A stretch of 64,000 nucleotides of DNA from Maritimibacter sp. HL-12 (GTDB taxonomy: Bacteria > Pseudomonadota > Alphaproteobacteria > Rhodobacterales > Rhodobacteraceae): NCBI RefSeq assembly GCF_900177545.1, contig NZ_FXBQ01000001.1, positions 1,663,622 through 1,727,621 on the forward strand, given 5' to 3'. The notes under the pieces were generated by a model. The model had not been told where the DNA came from. It did no database searches and worked only from the letters and a program-made list of their open reading frames with translations. The position numbers and the translations under genes were made by a program. Of the stretch, positions 1 through 8,144 are shown piece by piece (position 1 is the first letter of the stretch; each line of letters starts with the position of its first letter).

Positions 1-346
1 GCCCTGCCTCGATCGTCGCCCGCGTGCCGCCCTCGCGCTGGATCACCAGCACCTCCACCGGCCTCCCCGTGGCGCGGATCGTTTCGGCCAGTGCGTTGCG
101 GTCGAAGCTTTCGCAGCCGAGCGAAACAAGCACGACGCCGCCGACGTTGGGATGGGTGCAGAGCCGCTCCATCATCTGCTGGGCATAGGCGTTGGGAAAG
201 CAACCGGGAAAACCGATGAGATGCGCCGCGTCGCGGTGCGGGGCGACGATCTCGCGCGCGACGTGATGGGCGCATTCCACGAGGTAGGCCACCGCCACGA
301 CATTGCGAATGCCCTTGCGCCCGTCGGACCTGATGTATCCTTTCAT
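1..346 (-). CDS. UxaA-family dehydratase large subunit, N-terminal part (cut by window edge)
   Basis: About 115 N-terminal residues are present; the gene continues to the left of the window. The translation starts MKGYIRSDGRKGIRN and contains a GFPGCFPNAYAQQMMERL stretch and a VSLGCES stretch, typical of the large domain of altronate/galactarate/sulfolactate-type dehydratases (UxaA/GarD/SuyB). Its ATG overlaps the stop of the upstream SAF-subunit gene by 4 bp (ATGA), so the two are co-translated and very probably form one two-subunit enzyme. In the family the reaction is dehydration of a sugar acid (altronate, galactarate) or elimination from sulfolactate. The exact substrate cannot be read from this fragment. 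Confidence 0.8.
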   Translation of the reverse strand, partial: MKGYIRSDGRKGIRNVVAVAYLVECAHHVAREIVAPHRDAAHLIGFPGCFPNAYAQQMMERLCTHPNVGGVVLVSLGCESFDRNALAETIRATGRPVEVLVIQREGGTRATIEAG

Positions 347-651
347 CGTGGCACCTCCTCGGATGTTTCGGCCAGCGCATAGGTTGGCGTGTGGTCGCTC
401 CTGACGTTGTGAACATGCACATGCGCACCCGGCGCGATCTCGGCCGTGGCGGTGCCGATGGGGGCGCCGTACTTGACGATCTTCTCGCCCGGCGCAATCG
501 CGCGGCGGGCGATCTTGTGGCCCATGCCGAGCCGCGTGGGCACCGTCGCCGTGCCAGTTTCCAGCGCCACCGTCTCGCCCGCTTCGATAGCGCCGCGCAG
601 AACCAAGACGTTGTCGCCGGGCGACAGCAGGAGCAGGCGTGGATCAGTCAT
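343..651 (-). CDS. SAF-domain small subunit of UxaA-type dehydratase
   Basis: This 102-residue protein has the size and character of the N-terminal SAF domain of altronate/galactarate dehydratases, encoded here as a separate chain as in SuyA/SuyB-type enzymes. A GHKIARRAIAPGEKIVKYG stretch matches the conserved region in this domain. It overlaps the large-subunit start by 4 bp and begins 3 bp after the preceding enolase-superfamily gene ends. Altronate, galactarate and sulfolactate are all possible substrates; neighbouring enolase-superfamily, RraA and mutarotase genes favour a sugar acid. Confidence 0.8.
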   Translation of the reverse strand: MTDPRLLLLSPGDNVLVLRGAIEAGETVALETGTATVPTRLGMGHKIARRAIAPGEKIVKYGAPIGTATAEIAPGAHVHVHNVRSDHTPTYALAETSEEVPR

Positions 652-654
652 CGC

Positions 655-1767
655 TCACACCTTTGCAATTGTTGCGTTGTCGATCATGTCCCAGTCGAGC
701 CGTGCACCGAGGCCGGGGGTATCCGGCAGGTGCGCGATGCCGTCGCGAATGGGCAAGGCGCGGTCGAGACCGAAGGCGAAGGTGTCGATCGGCCAGAGCA
801 CTTCGAAATAGCTGCAATTGCGGATCGCACCGGCAAGGTGGAGGTTCACCATTTCGAGCGGGTGGAAGATCGTGGTGTGCAATTCGCAGTTCACGTGGAA
901 GGCTTCGGCCAGCCGCGCCGTCTTGAGCGTGCCGGTGACGCCGCCGGTCCAGCTCGGGTCGGCGCGCACGGCATCGACGACGCGGCTCGCGATGCATTCG
1001 GCCACCGAGTAGGGATGCTTGGCGAGCACTTCGGTGCCCACCACCGGAATGTCGAGCGCCCGGGTCAATTCGCGCAGCGCGCTGAAGGCTTCGTCGGGCA
1101 GCGGTTCTTCGAGCCAGAGGAAACCGAGGCGTTCCAGTTCGCGCCCAAGGCGCAGGGCCTCGTCGTAGGTATAGGGCTGGACCGGGTCCGACATCAGCGC
1201 GAAATCGTCGCCCACCGCCGCGCGCACGGCGCGGTGAATCTCGATATCCTCGGCAAGCGACCGGCCCGGCGGGTGGATCTTGTAGGCTTTCATCCCGGCA
1301 GCGCGCACCGCGACGGCCTCGGCCGCATAGGCCTCGGCGTCGGCCAGCACCAGCGAGGAGGCATAGGTGGGCACCTCTGCCCGCGCCCCGCCGATGAAAC
1401 GCCAAAGCGGTTCGCCCGCGGCCTCGGCGGCCAGAAGCCAGAGGCAGCAATCGACCGGGCCGAAGCTGTAGATCGGCAGATGATGCCACCAGCGATCGGC
1501 GGTGCGCCAGTCGTGCCAGATCGCTTCACGGTCGCGCGCGTCGCGGCCAAGGAGAAACGGGCGCAGTGAGGCCGCCGCCTGATGCGCCGCGCCAAGCGCC
1601 GAGCGTCCGGCAAAGCCGAACATCGAGGCGCTTTGCCCGTCTTCAGTGCGCAGCGTGTAGACAACAAATTCCAGCCCCTCGCGCGCCTGACCATCGCGCA
1701 TCGCGGCACCGGGGATCGTGGCGTCGTCGTGGCGGCAGGCGCGGATGTCGAGGGCAGCGATCTTCAT
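655..1767 (-). CDS. Enolase-superfamily (mandelate racemase/muconate lactonizing) protein
   Basis: A full-length 370-residue member of the mandelate racemase/muconate lactonizing group. Acidic metal ligands are visible at D194 (SDPV), E220 (WLEEPLP) and E246 (GTEV), at almost the same numbers as D195/E221/E247 in mandelate racemase. Lysines at 160 and 163 (KAYK) sit where the catalytic KxK normally is, but are one residue further apart, and an ELHTT motif supplies a late His. Likely role is abstraction of a proton alpha to a carboxylate, hence an acid-sugar dehydratase or epimerase. It lies between the RraA-like gene (3 bp gap) and the SAF-subunit gene. Substrate unknown. Confidence 0.85.
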   Translation of the reverse strand: MKIAALDIRACRHDDATIPGAAMRDGQAREGLEFVVYTLRTEDGQSASMFGFAGRSALGAAHQAAASLRPFLLGRDARDREAIWHDWRTADRWWHHLPIYSFGPVDCCLWLLAAEAAGEPLWRFIGGARAEVPTYASSLVLADAEAYAAEAVAVRAAGMKAYKIHPPGRSLAEDIEIHRAVRAAVGDDFALMSDPVQPYTYDEALRLGRELERLGFLWLEEPLPDEAFSALRELTRALDIPVVGTEVLAKHPYSVAECIASRVVDAVRADPSWTGGVTGTLKTARLAEAFHVNCELHTTIFHPLEMVNLHLAGAIRNCSYFEVLWPIDTFAFGLDRALPIRDGIAHLPDTPGLGARLDWDMIDNATIAKV

Positions 1768-1770
1768 GGC

Positions 1771-2424
1771 TCAGAACTTGCCCCACTGGAGATAGGCTTC
1801 CTGCGGGTCCATCCCTTCGAGGATCGCCTTGCGCACCTTGCTTTCGGTGTTCATCGCGGTCACGGCGGCGGGGATCACCTCGTCGAGCACGGCGGCAGGA
1901 ATGCGCACCATGCCGTCGCGGTCACCGTGCAGCCAGTCGCCCGGGGCGATGGCGACCTCGCCGATCATGATCTCCACATCCGTGGCCGTGGGCAGCCATA
2001 GCCCGACCACGTCGCGCGGGGTGTGGAAGTTGCCCCAGCAGGGAAAACCGAGCCGCAGGAGGAAGTTGGTATCGCGCAGGCCACCGTCGACGACGCAGCC
2101 GAGCACGCCTTTGCGGTGCAGCGTTTCGGCCGAAAGCTCGCCCATCTGGGCGACCACCGAGTTGTGCGGCTGGGCGGTCCAGATATGCCCGGCCGGTGCC
2201 TTCGACAGAAGCCCGGTCCAGGCCAGCAGCGTCTCGTGCGGATCGGCGGTTTCGTCGATCCGCCCCTCCACCGTCCAGGCCGGGCCGGTAAGCGTCATCT
2301 CCGGCTGCAGCGGGCGCAGGGCAGGGGGCAGGGTGAAGTTGCGCAAACCCCTCGCGCGCAGCACGTCATGCACCACCGAGGTGTAGCATTCTTTCAACTG
2401 GGTGATCCGGTCTGCATCAGTCAT
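1771..2424 (-). CDS. RraA-family aldolase/decarboxylase-like protein
   Basis: A 217-residue RraA-like protein. The family core is visible: a GPAWTVEG segment, MGELSAETLHRKGVLG, then VVDGGLRDT, where the Arg-Asp pair is the substrate- and metal-binding motif of the HMG/CHA-aldolase group. The presence of that motif argues for an enzyme (retro-aldol cleavage or decarboxylation of a 2-oxo acid) rather than the RNase E regulator RraA. It overlaps the mutarotase gene by 8 bp. In this operon it is a good candidate to cleave the keto-deoxy acid produced by the dehydratases. Substrate is inference. Confidence 0.8.
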   Translation of the reverse strand: MTDADRITQLKECYTSVVHDVLRARGLRNFTLPPALRPLQPEMTLTGPAWTVEGRIDETADPHETLLAWTGLLSKAPAGHIWTAQPHNSVVAQMGELSAETLHRKGVLGCVVDGGLRDTNFLLRLGFPCWGNFHTPRDVVGLWLPTATDVEIMIGEVAIAPGDWLHGDRDGMVRIPAAVLDEVIPAAVTAMNTESKVRKAILEGMDPQEAYLQWGKF

Positions 2425-2746
2425 GGTGAAATACCTCCTCCATCATCGCCCACCATTCACCCTCCTTGCGGGTGTCGAGCGGCTCCTGGCAGGGCATGCA
2501 GACATCCCACCATTCCTGTGTTTTCGGGTCGGCGGCCATCTTCGCTGCATCGGCCTCGAAATCCTCGCCGGTGTATTCCCAGTAGCCGAACAGCAGGTTT
2601 TCCGGCTCCTTGAGGAAGATCGAGTAGTTGGTGATGTTGCACGTCGAGATCATGTCGAGGATCTCGGGCCAGGCGTTCGCGTGCAGCCGCTTGTATTCCT
2701 CGACCTTCTCAGGCTTCAGCCCGATGACCATGGCCATGCGTTGCAT
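2417..2746 (-). CDS. L-rhamnose mutarotase (RhaM)-like protein
   Basis: A 109-residue protein of the RhaM/YiiL mutarotase family (about 104 residues in E. coli). With the chosen ATG, which follows an AAGGAGGAACAC ribosome-binding site, Tyr18 and His22 fall exactly at the E. coli catalytic positions, and a Trp pair lies at 79-80. An upstream in-frame start at 2764 is less well supported. The family interconverts alpha and beta anomers of 6-deoxy sugars such as rhamnose or fucose. It overlaps the preceding enolase-superfamily gene by 38 bp and RraA by 8 bp. This points to a monosaccharide substrate, possibly a 6-deoxyhexose, for the operon. Confidence 0.85.
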   Translation of the reverse strand: MQRMAMVIGLKPEKVEEYKRLHANAWPEILDMISTCNITNYSIFLKEPENLLFGYWEYTGEDFEADAAKMAADPKTQEWWDVCMPCQEPLDTRKEGEWWAMMEEVFHHD

Positions 2747-3866
2747 GTGTTCCTCCTTCGCCAAATTCGTGATGCGTGCCGGGCACGATCCGGGCCCGGA
2801 TCCCGCTCCAGTCCCACGCGATGCCGAGGCCGGGGGCCTCGGGCGGATGCGCGCAGCCGTCGCGGATATCGAGCCGAGAGGTTGTGATCGCGTCGAGTTG
2901 CGGGATGTATTCCAGCAGCGGCGCGTTCGGCACGGCGCAGACGAGACTCACGTGCAATTCCATCAGGAAGTGCGGGCAGATCGCCACGTTGAACCCTTCG
3001 GCCATGTGCGCAACCTTGAGCCAGGGGGTGATCCCGCCGATCCGGGCGACATCGGTCTGGACGATGCTGGCCGCGCCCTGTTCGAGATAATCCTTGAACT
3101 GGGCCTGCGAATACATGCTTTCGCCCACCGCGATCGGCACACGCGAATGCCGGGCGAGCCGGGCATGGGCACCGACGTTGTCGGCGGGCATCGGTTCCTC
3201 GAACCAGTCCACCCGCGCCTCGGCCAGCATGTCGGCCCGGCGCATCGCCTCGGCGAGATCGAAGGCCTGGTTGGCATCGACCATGAGGCGGAAATTCTCG
3301 CCCACCGCCGCACGCACCTCGGCGAGCCGGGCGCGGTCTTCGGAAAGCGACGGTTTGCCGATCTTGAGCTTGGCCCCGGAAAAGCCGCGCGCCTTCATCT
3401 CGGCGGCATCCTCGGCCAGCGCCTCGGCAGGCAGGTGCAGCCAGCCGCCCTCGGTGGTGTAGAGCGGCACCGAGGGTTGCGCCCCGCCCGCCATGCGCCA
3501 AAGCGGCAGCCCGGCACGACGGCAGCGCAGATCCCAGAGCGCGGTGTCGATCGCGGCGAGCGCGAGCGAGGTGATCGCGCCCACGGCGGTGGCATGGGTG
3601 GCGAACAGAAGGTCGCGCCAGATCGCCTCGATTTCCTCGGCTTCACGGCCGATCAGGCGCGGTGCGAGCGTGCGTTCGAGCAGGCTGATGATCGCCGGCC
3701 CGCCGGTGCCGATGGTATAGGCATAGCCCACGCCCTCGGCCCCGTCGCTGTCGGTGATCCGCACGATCGGGGTTTCCTGGCTCACGAAGGACTGGATCGC
3801 GTCGACCCGCTCGACCGCCGGCGGCAGGTCGACCATCAGGATCTCGACATGTTCGATCCGGGCCAT
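2709..3866 (-). CDS. Mandelate racemase-like enolase-superfamily enzyme with complete active site
   Basis: A 385-residue protein with the complete mandelate-racemase constellation, shifted by two residues throughout: K166 and K168 (KLK), D197 and N199 (DAN), E223 (FEEP), E249 (GES), D272, H299 (CPHF) and E319 (LLEY). The KxK lysine and the Asp-His dyad are the two general bases of this subgroup. Acid-sugar dehydratases and racemases share this set, so the reaction is probably dehydration or epimerisation of a sugar acid; the exact substrate is not readable. The start is set at the ATG that overlaps the stop of the ABC ATPase gene by one base (TGATG). Confidence 0.88.
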   Translation of the reverse strand: MARIEHVEILMVDLPPAVERVDAIQSFVSQETPIVRITDSDGAEGVGYAYTIGTGGPAIISLLERTLAPRLIGREAEEIEAIWRDLLFATHATAVGAITSLALAAIDTALWDLRCRRAGLPLWRMAGGAQPSVPLYTTEGGWLHLPAEALAEDAAEMKARGFSGAKLKIGKPSLSEDRARLAEVRAAVGENFRLMVDANQAFDLAEAMRRADMLAEARVDWFEEPMPADNVGAHARLARHSRVPIAVGESMYSQAQFKDYLEQGAASIVQTDVARIGGITPWLKVAHMAEGFNVAICPHFLMELHVSLVCAVPNAPLLEYIPQLDAITTSRLDIRDGCAHPPEAPGLGIAWDWSGIRARIVPGTHHEFGEGGTHATHGHGHRAEA

Positions 3867-4960
3867 CAGTGCGCCCTCACCGACTGCAGGCTCGCCGCGT
3901 CGAAAATATGCGCCTTGTCGAGCGAAAGCCGGAAGGTCAACCGCTCGCCCGGGGCAAGATCGCGCGGATCGAACATCTTGCACTGCACTTCCTGCCCCGC
4001 GATCCGGGAGTAGATCAGCGTCTCGCTGCCGAGAAGCTCGGCGAGATCGACCTCAAGCTCGATCTCGGTGGTTTCGCGCGCCTCGTGAATGCCGTGGCCG
4101 ATCGGGGTGATGTCGTCCGCCCGGATGCCGAAGACAACGTCCTGGCCCTCGCGGACAAGCTCCTTGAGCCGGCTTGGCACGGGCAGGGTGGTGCCGTCGG
4201 ACAACTGCACCGCGCCGCCGACGATTTTGGCCGGGATCAGGTTCATCGGCGGCGAGCCGATGAAGCTGGCAACGAAGGTGTTGACCGGGTGGTTGAACAC
4301 GTCCATCGGGGTGCCGATCTGCTCGATGTAGCCGTCCTTCATCACCACGATCCGGTCGGCGAGCGTCATCGCCTCAACCTGGTCATGGGTGACGTAAACC
4401 ACCGTGGTGGCAACCTTCGTGTGCAGCTTCTTGATCTCGGCCCGCATCTGCACCCTGAGCTTGGCGTCGAGGTTCGAGAGCGGCTCGTCGAACAGGAAGG
4501 CGTCGGGGTGGCGGACGATGGCGCGGCCCATGGCAACGCGCTGGCGCTGGCCACCGGAGAGTTCCGCCGGGATCCTGTCGAGCAGATCCGATAGCCCGAG
4601 AATGTCGGCCGCTTCCGCCACCCGTTCTTCGAGCACCGCCGCCGGATGGCCTGCGATCTTGAGGCCGAAGCCGAGATTGTCGCGCACGTTCATGTGCGGA
4701 TAGAGCGCGTAGTTCTGGAACACCATAGAGATGTTGCGCTTGCGCGGCGGCAAATCGTTCACCACGCGATCCCCGATCCGCACCTCACCGCCGGTGATAT
4801 CCTCGAGCCCGGCGATCATCCGCAGCGTGGTTGACTTGCCGCAGCCCGAAGGCCCGACCAGAACCACGAATTCGTTGTGCGCGATCTCGAGATCTATCCC
4901 GTGGACGACCTCGAGCTTGCCGTAGGCCTTGGTGACGTTTTCGAGTGTGATGCCTGCCAT
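3866..4960 (-). CDS. ABC sugar importer ATP-binding protein (UgpC/MalK type)
   Basis: A 364-residue ATPase of the CUT1 family. Walker A GPSGCGKST is at 36-44, the LSGGQ signature at 134-138, Walker B FLFDEP at 155-160, and a VTHDQVEAM H-loop follows. The length and C-terminal TOBE-like region (with LAPGERLTFRL near the end) are those of UgpC/MalK proteins that energise carbohydrate or polyol importers. It lies 2 bp after the second permease gene stops and completes a canonical binding protein, two permeases and ATPase set. It would act at the cytoplasmic face of the inner membrane. Confidence 0.93.
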   Translation of the reverse strand: MAGITLENVTKAYGKLEVVHGIDLEIAHNEFVVLVGPSGCGKSTTLRMIAGLEDITGGEVRIGDRVVNDLPPRKRNISMVFQNYALYPHMNVRDNLGFGLKIAGHPAAVLEERVAEAADILGLSDLLDRIPAELSGGQRQRVAMGRAIVRHPDAFLFDEPLSNLDAKLRVQMRAEIKKLHTKVATTVVYVTHDQVEAMTLADRIVVMKDGYIEQIGTPMDVFNHPVNTFVASFIGSPPMNLIPAKIVGGAVQLSDGTTLPVPSRLKELVREGQDVVFGIRADDITPIGHGIHEARETTEIELEVDLAELLGSETLIYSRIAGQEVQCKMFDPRDLAPGERLTFRLSLDKAHIFDAASLQSVRAH

Positions 4961-4962
4961 GG

Positions 4963-5820
4963 TCAGCCCTTAACTCCGCCGAAGGTGAGCCCGGCGATCA
5001 GATGTTTTTGCACGATGAAGGTGAGGATCAACGCGGGCACGATGATGACGACCGCCATTGCGCTCATCCCGGCCCAGTCGATGGTGAACTGCGAGGTGAA
5101 ATCCATCAGCCCGACCGGAAGCGTTTTTGAATCGGTCGAGCGGGTGAGTTGGCTCGCGAGCGCGAATTCGTTCCAGCTTGTCAGGAAGGCGAACACCCCT
5201 GCCGCCGCGATGCCCGAGCGCGCCAGCGGAAACTCGATCCGCCAGAATGCCTGCCAACGGGTGCAGCCATCGACCTGCGCGGCCTCCGACAATGAACCTG
5301 GGATCTGGCGGAAGAAGCCGTCGATCAGCCAGATCGTGAAGGGCACGTTGAGCGAGACATAAACGATGATGAGGCCGAGCTTGGTGTCGATGATCCCGAG
5401 CCGCGACCACAGCATGAAAACCGGCAGCGACAGCGCGATCCCCGGCACGGTCCGAAACAGCATCAACCCGAGGAACCAGGTGTTCTTGAAGCGGAAGCGG
5501 AAGCGCGCGAAGGCGTAGCCGCCGGCCATGCCGATGATCAGCGCAATCACCGTGGAGGTGCCCGCGATCACCAGCGAATTGCGGAAATACTCAAGCACCG
5601 GAATCGCCACCTGGTCCTGGCCGAAACCGAAGATCTTGGCAAAATTGTTGAGCGTGAGCTTTTCGGGGATCCAGACCGGCGGCTTGGCAAGGATCTCGCG
5701 GTTGGGCCGGAATCCCGACAGCACCACCCAGAGCCCCGGCACCGAGATCACGACCATGAGCAGGAAGGTGGCAAACCACAGCCCCGCCGCGCGAAGCTTG
5801 TTTTTCAGTGCACGGCTCAT
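4963..5820 (-). CDS. ABC sugar importer permease (MalG-like)
   Basis: A 285-residue permease with about six hydrophobic segments and the EAA motif (EAAQVDGCTRWQAFWRIEFPL) that contacts the ATPase coupling helix. The placement after another permease and before the ATPase, and the C-terminal LTFGGVKG ending, fit the MalG-like partner of a CUT1 importer. The start ATG overlaps the stop of the first permease by 4 bp (ATGA). A longer open frame runs upstream through the first permease but is a shadow of that gene. Confidence 0.92.
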   Translation of the reverse strand: MSRALKNKLRAAGLWFATFLLMVVISVPGLWVVLSGFRPNREILAKPPVWIPEKLTLNNFAKIFGFGQDQVAIPVLEYFRNSLVIAGTSTVIALIIGMAGGYAFARFRFRFKNTWFLGLMLFRTVPGIALSLPVFMLWSRLGIIDTKLGLIIVYVSLNVPFTIWLIDGFFRQIPGSLSEAAQVDGCTRWQAFWRIEFPLARSGIAAAGVFAFLTSWNEFALASQLTRSTDSKTLPVGLMDFTSQFTIDWAGMSAMAVVIIVPALILTFIVQKHLIAGLTFGGVKG

Positions 5821-6728
5821 TCCGCGCCTCCCATGTAGCGGCGCGCGGCCACGAGCTTGGTGAAGAAGAAATAGGTGAAGGCGATCGACAGGATCGTCGA
5901 GATATAGGCCATCGCGTTGGCCTCCCCCATGCGGGAGTTCTCGTAGCCGGTCCGCGCGATCAGGGTCCACAACAGTTCGGTGCGCCCCGCGGGGCCGCCA
6001 CCGGTCATCACCGATACGATGTCGTAGGCGCGTGCCACGTCGAGCGAGCGGATCGTCATCGCGATGAAGGCGAAGGGCATGATGAAGGGCAGCGTGATAT
6101 GACGGAACACCTGCCACGAGTTGCAACCGTCGACCTTCGCCGCCTCCAGCGGATCGCGCGGCATGGCGAAAAGACCGGCGAGCAGCAGGATCGCGAAAAC
6201 GGACGTGCTCATCCAGACCTCGGCGAAGATGATCGAGAACATCGCCAGCTTGCCGTCCACCAGCCAGGGAATCGCCTGGTCGGTGATGCCGAGGCTTTGC
6301 AGGGCGTTGTTCAGGATGCCGATATTGTCGTTGAAGATGAACTTGAACTGGAAGCCCACGAGGATGGGCGAGAACATCATCGGAAACATCATGATGGTGC
6401 GCAGCGTGCGCTGGCCCCAGGTGATGCGGTTGATCAGAAGCGCGATGCCGAGGCCGAGCAGAAACTCGACGTTGAGCGCGATCGCGAGAAACAGGATGGT
6501 CCGGCCAAAGGCGCTCCAGAAATCCGGATCGGAGAACAGCCGGATGTAGTTCCGCAGCCCGATGAAGGTCTCGATCGTTTCCGGGCGGGTGAGCCGGTAG
6601 GGCGTGAGTGACGTGTAGAGAGAGAACAGGAGCGGAAGGGCCACCACGAATAGCATCGTGAACAGTGCCGGCGAAAGCAGCAGGATCGGCGTGAGTTTTG
6701 CCTGCCGGGTGCGGAGATATCGAAGCAA
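5817..6728 (-). CDS. ABC sugar importer permease (MalF-like)
   Basis: A 303-residue inner-membrane permease starting MLRYLRTRQAKLTP, with an early hydrophobic helix, a periplasmic segment and an EAA-type loop (PLEAAKVDGCNSWQVFRHI). It is the MalF/UgpA-like half of the importer. The gene follows the binding-protein gene after about 67 bp and overlaps the second permease by 4 bp. The importer substrate is expected to be a monosaccharide or small oligosaccharide from the neighbouring mutarotase and dehydratases, which is inference. Confidence 0.92.
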   Translation of the reverse strand: MLRYLRTRQAKLTPILLLSPALFTMLFVVALPLLFSLYTSLTPYRLTRPETIETFIGLRNYIRLFSDPDFWSAFGRTILFLAIALNVEFLLGLGIALLINRITWGQRTLRTIMMFPMMFSPILVGFQFKFIFNDNIGILNNALQSLGITDQAIPWLVDGKLAMFSIIFAEVWMSTSVFAILLLAGLFAMPRDPLEAAKVDGCNSWQVFRHITLPFIMPFAFIAMTIRSLDVARAYDIVSVMTGGGPAGRTELLWTLIARTGYENSRMGEANAMAYISTILSIAFTYFFFTKLVAARRYMGGAE

Positions 6729-6795
6729 GGGCCCTGTCCTTATTCACGGGGGAGAGGCGCGGCGATCCCGATCGGCCGCCGCGCCTCGGTCATGA

Positions 6796-8118
6796 TCACC
6801 GGTAACCGGCGTCTTCCATGATGATGAGCGCATCGCGGGCCGCTTCGTCGAGCGCTTCCTGCGAGGTCATGTCGCCGAGCATCGCCGCCTGGATCCGCGG
6901 CCAGAGCTCGTTCGACACCTCGATCCACTCGGGGATCAGCGGCGGCGTGAAGGCATCTTCCGACATCGAGGCCGAGAAGGTGTCGAACACCTCGACCATG
7001 AAATCGCGCCCATCGGCGGCGAATTCGGCCTTGGCGTCGTCCCAGACACTTGTGCGGGTGGGAAGAAGCCCGGTGCGCGCCTCGATCATCTGGCGTTCGT
7101 GATCGGTGAGGAAGGTCACGAAGGAGGCCGCCGCTTCCTTGTTTTCGCAGGCCTCGGTGATCGAGAAGCTGTGCGTGCCCGACCAGCCGGTGCGCTTGCC
7201 CGAGGAGCCCTTCGGGGCGCGCACAAGGCCAACATCGCCCGCAACTTTCGAGTTCTCGGGATCGTTGAAGAAGGCCGACCAGCCTGCCCAGTCGAGGTTC
7301 AGCGCCACGGTGCCGCTGGCAAAGCCGAGGCCGGTATCGTCCCACAGGTAGTTGGGCACGCCGCGCGGCACGGCATTGGCGTTGTAGAGATCAACGAACC
7401 AGTTGAGCGCGCGAAGGCCGGCCTCGGAGTTGAACGCCGGCTCCCAGTCGTCGGTGAAGAGCTGGCCGCCCTCGGCCACCAGCAATTCGTAGAACCGGCC
7501 GACCACAGCCTCGTCCTTGCCGACGAATTGCGTGCCGTAGAAGTCGGGCGGATTGGCAAAGAACTTGGCCTGATCCGAAACTTGCGCCCAGGTTTCCGGC
7601 GGCGCGAGATCATAGCCGTACTCTTCCTTGAACGCGGCCTTGTTCTCCTCGTCCTCGAAGAGCGACTTGACGTAGAACATGTTCGACACGTCGGAATGGC
7701 GCGGCAGTTGCACCAGGCGACCATCGACGGTCGAGTGTTCGAGCACCAGCGGCACGAAGGCGTCGAGGGTGTCGGCGTCGATCAACTCGTTGAGATCGGC
7801 GTAGATGTTGCCGTATTGCGGGGCGAAGCTGGTGTGGTTCGAGCCGACGCACCAGTCGAGCGTGCGCGCCGCGATATCCTGCTTGATCTCGCGGTCAAGC
7901 TCGAAGTGGTTCTTGCGGCTGAGGATCTCGACGGTTGCGCCGGTCAATTCCTCCCACTCGGAGATCTCGGCATAGAGCGGCTCGTATTGCGCGCCGCCGA
8001 TGAGCTTCACCCGCAGGGTTTCGCCCTCGAAGTTGCCATAATCCTGTGCCGCGGCCGGGGCCGCGAAGAGCGGCACGAGCGCGGTGGCTATTAGTGCTTT
8101 CGCTGTCAGTCTGGACAT
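6796..8118 (-). CDS. ABC sugar importer periplasmic binding protein
   Basis: A 440-residue extracellular solute-binding protein (family 1-like). It has a Sec signal peptide of about 24 residues ending in APAAAQ, then a mature region with typical features such as a WNDPEN-like loop and a late TGLLPTR motif. An AGGGAGGACCAC ribosome-binding site precedes the ATG. It lies between the CoA-transferase gene and the two permease genes on the same strand and so supplies substrate to this transporter. The ligand is unknown. Confidence 0.92.
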   Translation of the reverse strand: MSRLTAKALIATALVPLFAAPAAAQDYGNFEGETLRVKLIGGAQYEPLYAEISEWEELTGATVEILSRKNHFELDREIKQDIAARTLDWCVGSNHTSFAPQYGNIYADLNELIDADTLDAFVPLVLEHSTVDGRLVQLPRHSDVSNMFYVKSLFEDEENKAAFKEEYGYDLAPPETWAQVSDQAKFFANPPDFYGTQFVGKDEAVVGRFYELLVAEGGQLFTDDWEPAFNSEAGLRALNWFVDLYNANAVPRGVPNYLWDDTGLGFASGTVALNLDWAGWSAFFNDPENSKVAGDVGLVRAPKGSSGKRTGWSGTHSFSITEACENKEAAASFVTFLTDHERQMIEARTGLLPTRTSVWDDAKAEFAADGRDFMVEVFDTFSASMSEDAFTPPLIPEWIEVSNELWPRIQAAMLGDMTSQEALDEAARDALIIMEDAGYR

Positions 8119-8144
8119 GTGGTCCTCCCTTTGATCATGCCGGA

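Noticed and set aside
391..1569. Plus-strand open frame opposite the enolase-superfamily gene
   Set aside because: No recognisable motif, composition of a reverse-complement shadow, and the minus-strand genes tile the region with overlaps.
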